NCBI GenBank assembly: GCA_031288055.1
Contig: JAITSD010000099.1
Coordinates: 1 to 9,523 of the forward strand
DNA length: 9,523 bases
Source of the DNA: Candidatus Opitulatrix roisinitermitis
GTDB taxonomy: Bacteria; Actinomycetota; Actinomycetes; Actinomycetales; Bifidobacteriaceae
Reading direction: 5' to 3'
In this document: positions 6,030 to 9,523 of the stretch, one piece after another
Numbering within the stretch: position 1 is the first letter of the stretch
How the letters are laid out: every line of letters begins with the position of its first letter
The notes under the pieces: generated by a model
Told to the model about the DNA's origin: nothing
The model's database searches: none
What the model saw: the letters and a program-made list of their open reading frames with translations, nothing else
Translations under genes and position numbers: made by a program

Positions 6030-7217
6030 ATGGAAAACAAAACCAAAAAAAGTCCTATCACAATCTTAAAAACCGCTGACAAAAACGAAGCTAAAAAAGC
6101 CGCTAAATTTGGTAGAGTTGATTCTGATGGCACAGTTTGGTTAATAGAAAATGGCAAAGAACATAAAATCGGTGAATTTAAAGTTAAAGAACCTAAAGAT
6201 GCTTTAGATTTTTATGTTAAGCGTTATTTAAACTTAATGGATCGTTTATCACTTTTTGAGACTAGAATGAAAGTAGCTAATTTAAAAAAATCTGAAATTG
6301 ATTCTAGCTTAGATAATTTTAAAAAAGAATTAATCAATCCAGCCATAATCGGCGATGTAGAAAAATTGCGTCAAAGACTCGATAAAATTATTAGCCAAGC
6401 TGAAATTATTAAATTAGAAATTGACAAAACTAAAGCTGTTGGCATTCAACAGGCTATAACTGAACGAATTAAAATAATTAATCAAGCTGAAAAAATCGTC
6501 GCTGAGATAAATAATAAAGTTAATTGGAAACAAACTAGTGATAAATTCGCTGACTTATTAAATCAATGGACTAATAATCAAAAAAACTCGCCGAAAGTCG
6601 CTAAAGATATTGATGATAAACTTTGGCAAAAGTTTTCTGAAAATCGTCGAGTTTTTGAAAATGCTAAAAAAGAATTTTATGCCACATTTAATAAATCCTC
6701 ACAAATTACTAAACACACTAAAGAAAAAATAATTACCAAAGCTAAAAGTTTGAGTACTTCAGAAAAATGGAATGAAACTCAAGAAGCTTTTAGAAATTTA
6801 ATTAAAGACTGGAAAGCAGCTGGCCGAACTCGAAAAAATACTGATGATAAGTTGTGGCAGGAGTTTAAAGGCTATATGGATCAATTTTATGATAAAAAAA
6901 ATTCAGTTGATGCAATTTTAGAAGAAGACTATGCTAAAAACTACCAAGCTAAAACAGCCATCATTCAAGATATGAAAAAACTTTTACCTATTTCAGACGC
7001 CAAAAAAGCTCGTGAGAAATACCGGGCTTACCTATCTAAACTTAGTGACATAGGTAAAGTACCAGCTAATAAAATCAAAAAAATCCAAGAGGAAATCAGC
7101 AAAATCGACAAAGCTGTATCTCAAGCTGAAAATGAAGCTTGGCAAAAAACTGACCCCAGAAAAATTGAAATTAATCAAAAATTAGCTGAATTGAAAAAGA
7201 AATTAGAATCTAAATAG
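6030..7217 (+). CDS. DUF349 repeat protein
   Basis: A 395-residue, Lys-rich, largely helical and probably cytoplasmic protein. A short N-terminal beta module contains AKFGRVDSDGTVWL (25-38), as seen in actinobacterial DUF349 proteins. A coiled-coil-like stretch (about 65-160) follows. Two DUF349 units come next, centred on DDKLWQKF (195-202) and DDKLWQEF (272-279). They repeat every 77 residues, each with upstream tryptophans at matching places (166/247 and 180/261). The C-terminus is charged and helical. The biochemical function of this family is not established, and I assign none. It begins 7 nt after the cyclophilin gene without a ribosome-binding site of its own, suggesting translational coupling. 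The functional link between the two is unknown. Confidence 0.85.
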   Translation: MENKTKKSPITILKTADKNEAKKAAKFGRVDSDGTVWLIENGKEHKIGEFKVKEPKDALDFYVKRYLNLMDRLSLFETRMKVANLKKSEIDSSLDNFKKELINPAIIGDVEKLRQRLDKIISQAEIIKLEIDKTKAVGIQQAITERIKIINQAEKIVAEINNKVNWKQTSDKFADLLNQWTNNQKNSPKVAKDIDDKLWQKFSENRRVFENAKKEFYATFNKSSQITKHTKEKIITKAKSLSTSEKWNETQEAFRNLIKDWKAAGRTRKNTDDKLWQEFKGYMDQFYDKKNSVDAILEEDYAKNYQAKTAIIQDMKKLLPISDAKKAREKYRAYLSKLSDIGKVPANKIKKIQEEISKIDKAVSQAENEAWQKTDPRKIEINQKLAELKKKLESK

Positions 7218-7260
7218 TTTTCCAAAATAATAAATATATTCAGACAATTTATCTATTCTT

Positions 7261-7296
7261 ATTAAGTTAAATATCACTTTTAAAGTAAAACTTAAT
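7261..7296. terminator. Nested inverted repeat between convergent genes
   Basis: ATTAAGTT (7261-7268) pairs with AACTTAAT (7289-7296). Inside it, ACTTT (7276-7280) and AAAGT (7282-7286) form a second short palindrome. It lies after the DUF349 gene and overlaps the stop codon of the leftward fusion gene (7292-7294). It could end transcription from either side, but no clear T-tract follows in either direction and the stem is all A/T-rich. Confidence 0.25.
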
Positions 7297-8653
7297 TTAA
7301 TCTAACATCGACTATTTGGCCAGTAATATTTGCCATAGTTGTTTTAGCTGTGAATTCAGCCACAATTTCTGGATTTAAAAGAGTTTGACTAGGTTCTTTA
7401 CCAAACGCTTGAGTTCGCATAGGTGTATCAGTTCTTTGCGGATTAATGCAATTTACTCTTATATTATCATCTGCCCATTCCTCAGACAAAGCTTGAGTTA
7501 AATTAACCACACCAGCTTTAGCGGCTGAATAAATTGAATAGTCTGAACGCCCTCTAGTATATGAACTAGAAGTGAAAAAAATTAACTCGCCGCTAGATTG
7601 CTTCAAATATGGGTAAGCTAGTTTAGCAACAATTGCTGGAGCAATTAAATCAATATTTATAAGTGAACGAATATCATCATCAGACATCTTAATTAATTTT
7701 GAAATAGATAATTGTCCAGCAGTTAAAATCACTAAATCTATACCGCCTAGTTGTTGATTAGCCGAATCTAAAATATGGTTAATTGAATCAGGATTAGTTA
7801 TATCCGTTTGAGTTTGGGAACGAGAAGCCGATATAACCTTGGCACCCAATTTTGAAAATAAATCTACACAAGCTTTACCAATACCATAACTACCGCCTAA
7901 AACTAAAACTTTTTTATCCAAAAAAATCTCTTTTGCGATGTGCAAATCAGTTATAGGAGCTGTTTTCATTTGAAAGATTTTATCGGCAAATTGTAAATCA
8001 ATATTTTCCGTAATTTTAATATTCTCCTCGCTGCCTTGAATAACTTTAATTTCCACATCAGGCAAATATTTAAAAACCACGCCACAATTATCTGTGACTT
8101 GAAAATTATTATCTTTTTTAGCAAACTTATAGGCTTGTCTCAAGGTTGATAATTTAAAACATTGGGGAGTTTGTCCACGTCTCATAAAATGACGAATAGG
8201 CATAGAGTTTATACAGTCATTTTCGTCAACACCCACAATTGTATCCGCACTAACTATGGCTGTATCAACGGCCTCAAAATCTTGTAAAGCTAACAAACAT
8301 CTATCAACAATTTTTTTGTCTATAAAGGGTCTCACAGCATCATGCAATAAAACAAATGCCTCTTTATCAGAAATAAACTGCAAAGCATTCAAAGTGGACT
8401 GAGTCCTAGTATCGCCGCCTTGAATAATTTTAATGGGGGTTGTAGTTTTAATTTCCGACAAAATATTTTGAGTTTCGGCTATTGACGATTTATGCATAAC
8501 TATCAAAATTTGATCAATAGATTCTATTTGACTAATGTTTTCTAAAGTATGCTGAATTATGGGTTTACCAGCGATTTTTAAAAACTGCTTTGGAACTGTG
8601 GCACCCATTCTCTCACCCACACCCCCAGCTAAAACAATAAAAATATTTCTCAT
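7292..8653 (-). CDS. Fused cytidylyltransferase / short-chain dehydrogenase, Acs1/Bcs1-like
   Basis: A 453-residue two-domain enzyme. Residues 1-230 are an IspD/TarI-type cytidylyltransferase with the CTP-binding LAGGVGERMG (8-17), PKQF (21-24), HDAVRPF (104-110), RRGQTPQ (158-164) and a lysine in NIKIT (213). Residues 245-453 are a short-chain dehydrogenase with GGSYGIGK (253-260) for NAD(P) binding, the Ser cluster at 362-364 and YSAAK (375-379) catalytic Tyr/Lys. The usual NAG is TAG (311-313). This order and length match Haemophilus influenzae Acs1/Bcs1, which reduces ribulose-5-phosphate to ribitol-5-phosphate and couples it to CTP, giving CDP-ribitol. That activity is inferred; plain IspD is less likely because of the fusion. 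The start lies 6 nt after the cytidine deaminase stop and has no clear ribosome-binding site. Confidence 0.88.
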   Translation of the reverse strand: MRNIFIVLAGGVGERMGATVPKQFLKIAGKPIIQHTLENISQIESIDQILIVMHKSSIAETQNILSEIKTTTPIKIIQGGDTRTQSTLNALQFISDKEAFVLLHDAVRPFIDKKIVDRCLLALQDFEAVDTAIVSADTIVGVDENDCINSMPIRHFMRRGQTPQCFKLSTLRQAYKFAKKDNNFQVTDNCGVVFKYLPDVEIKVIQGSEENIKITENIDLQFADKIFQMKTAPITDLHIAKEIFLDKKVLVLGGSYGIGKACVDLFSKLGAKVISASRSQTQTDITNPDSINHILDSANQQLGGIDLVILTAGQLSISKLIKMSDDDIRSLINIDLIAPAIVAKLAYPYLKQSSGELIFFTSSSYTRGRSDYSIYSAAKAGVVNLTQALSEEWADDNIRVNCINPQRTDTPMRTQAFGKEPSQTLLNPEIVAEFTAKTTMANITGQIVDVRLN

Positions 8654-8659
8654 TTAATG

Positions 8660-9088
8660 TTATTTAGCTAAATTATCTGAACCAAAAGACAGCGGTAACA
8701 ACTCCGCCAAAGTCTTAACAATTATATTATTCAAATCACCCAAAGATGCCATAATAATTTGACACTTTTCAGGCTCGCAAAACTCACGAATAACTTGTCG
8801 ACAAAGACCACATGGTGATACAATATTATCATTTTTGCTGAAACTAGACACAAAACCGCCAACAATAGCAATTTTAATAATTCTTTGCATACCTTGTGCC
8901 ACCATATTAACAATAGCATTTCTTTCAGCACATATAGTGGCTGGATAAGCTGCATTTTCCACATTGCAACCTAAATGAACCATATTTTCATCACAATAAA
9001 CCGCCGCACCCACAGCAAAATCAGAATATGGTGAATAAGAATTATTTCTAGCTTTGACAGCTTGCTTTATTAAATCTATATTTTCCAT
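8660..9088 (-). CDS. cdd: Cytidine deaminase
   Basis: This enzyme converts cytidine or deoxycytidine to uridine or deoxyuridine in the cytoplasm, as a zinc-dependent step of pyrimidine salvage. At 142 residues it is the small homotetrameric type (usually about 130-140). The zinc site is complete: C53 and catalytic E55 in TICAERNAI, and C93/C96 in PCGLCRQ. The substrate-binding NVENAAY (42-48) and the C-terminal LLPLSFG also fit. It is the middle gene of a leftward operon, 27 nt after the alkyltransferase stop and 6 nt before the fusion gene. Its product uridine would be a substrate of the phosphorylase encoded at 1868-3178. No strong ribosome-binding site precedes the ATG. Confidence 0.95.
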   Translation of the reverse strand: MENIDLIKQAVKARNNSYSPYSDFAVGAAVYCDENMVHLGCNVENAAYPATICAERNAIVNMVAQGMQRIIKIAIVGGFVSSFSKNDNIVSPCGLCRQVIREFCEPEKCQIIMASLGDLNNIIVKTLAELLPLSFGSDNLAK

Positions 9089-9117
9089 AAATCAATTTTA
9101 CCACTATAAATCAATTT
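9087..9117. repeat. 12-bp direct repeat between alkyltransferase and cdd
   Basis: ATAAATCAATTT occurs at 9087-9098 and again at 9106-9117, a period of 19 bp. One copy overlaps the cdd start codon and the other the stop codon of the upstream gene. It may be a small duplication or a binding site; no known site is recognised. Confidence 0.5.
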
Positions 9118-9523
9118 AAGGCATAAACAAATTTGCTGTATTGACATTTTCCAATTGTAATAACTTTTGTTTCACTTCAAGTCCACCGGCATAGCCAGTT
9201 AAACTACCATTTTTACCAACCACACGATGACAAGGAATAATAATAGAAATAGGATTATGACGCACTGCTCCGCCAACAGCTTGAGCAGACATTTTAGTTT
9301 TGCCCGTTTGAATAACAATTCTTTTAGCGATATCACCATAACTCATAACCTGACCATAAGGTATTTCACGCAAGATCTGCCAAACTATTTGTCGAAACTC
9401 ACCGCCGATAGGCGCTAAAGATAATTCGTCAGGTTTTGGCTGCTCGCCAGCAAAATATCTATTCAACCAAGATTTCACTTTCATAAAAATAGTTAAACTA
9501 TTATTTTGTGAAATACCTGATAC
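9116..9523 (-). CDS. ogt: O6-alkylguanine-DNA alkyltransferase (5' end outside window)
   Basis: This suicide repair protein moves alkyl groups from O6-alkylguanine to its own cysteine. The C-terminal DNA-binding domain is complete: FRQIVWQIL, IPYGQVMSYGDIA, AQAVGGAVRHNP, the active-site IIPCHRV and GSLTGYAGG. An ATG at 9484 would give only 122 residues, short for a family of about 150-180. The frame stays open for the 13 codons upstream to the window edge (VSGISQNNSLTIF), and WLNRYFAGEQP is the normal end of the N-terminal domain. The Met at 9484 is therefore probably internal and the true start lies beyond 9523. It is upstream of cdd by 27 nt and is probably in the same operon. The symbol ogt is by family; no functional test separates it from other MGMT paralogues. 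Confidence 0.9.
   Translation of the reverse strand, partial: VSGISQNNSLTIFMKVKSWLNRYFAGEQPKPDELSLAPIGGEFRQIVWQILREIPYGQVMSYGDIAKRIVIQTGKTKMSAQAVGGAVRHNPISIIIPCHRVVGKNGSLTGYAGGLEVKQKLLQLENVNTANLFMP

Noticed and set aside
1..9523. CRISPR array, insertion sequence or recoded UGA
   Set aside because: No spaced direct-repeat array, transposase or terminal inverted repeats were seen. All genes end and read normally with the standard code.

Overview
The window is AT-rich, roughly one third GC by eye. It reads as a compact bacterial chromosome: genes are closely packed, there are no insertion sequences or CRISPR arrays, and UGA is not needed as a sense codon in any gene. The low GC, the small gene set and the Actinobacteria-like flavour of the cyclophilin and DUF349 proteins suggest a member of the Candidate Phyla Radiation (Patescibacteria), perhaps Saccharibacteria-like. 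This is an inference from protein character, not a demonstrated placement.

Left end (1-880): the first 17 codons of a leftward gene, with a good Shine-Dalgarno site, begin at position 51 and run off the window. Its leader carries two adjacent hairpins. A rightward gene (207-878) encodes a secreted or anchored protein whose mature N-terminus carries the GGTG...ARTNL and SLLGSGNI motifs of phage tail-fibre proteins. An 11-T run lies just upstream of its start.

Structural RNA block (903-1786, all leftward): RNase P RNA (rnpB), tmRNA (ssrA) and tRNA-Leu(CAA) lie in that transcriptional order. Only about 14 nt separate rnpB from ssrA. A strong promoter (TTGTTA-17-TATAAT with an extended -10) sits immediately upstream of rnpB and probably drives rnpB and ssrA together. 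The tmRNA tag reads AKSNNQPLALAA.

Middle (1868-5123, leftward): an OPT-family transporter is followed after 37 nt by a pyrimidine-nucleoside/thymidine phosphorylase. The transporter promoter predicts a leaderless transcript starting on its ATG.

Rightward pair (5222-7217): a membrane-anchored cyclophilin-type peptidyl-prolyl isomerase and a two-repeat DUF349 protein, separated by 7 nt.

Right end (7292-9523, leftward operon): an O6-alkylguanine-DNA alkyltransferase (its 5' end lies outside the window), cytidine deaminase, and a fused IspD-like cytidylyltransferase/short-chain dehydrogenase resembling the Haemophilus Acs1/Bcs1 enzymes that make CDP-ribitol. Cytidine deaminase and the nucleoside phosphorylase together imply pyrimidine nucleoside salvage. 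The fusion implies a ribitol-phosphate-containing surface polymer.
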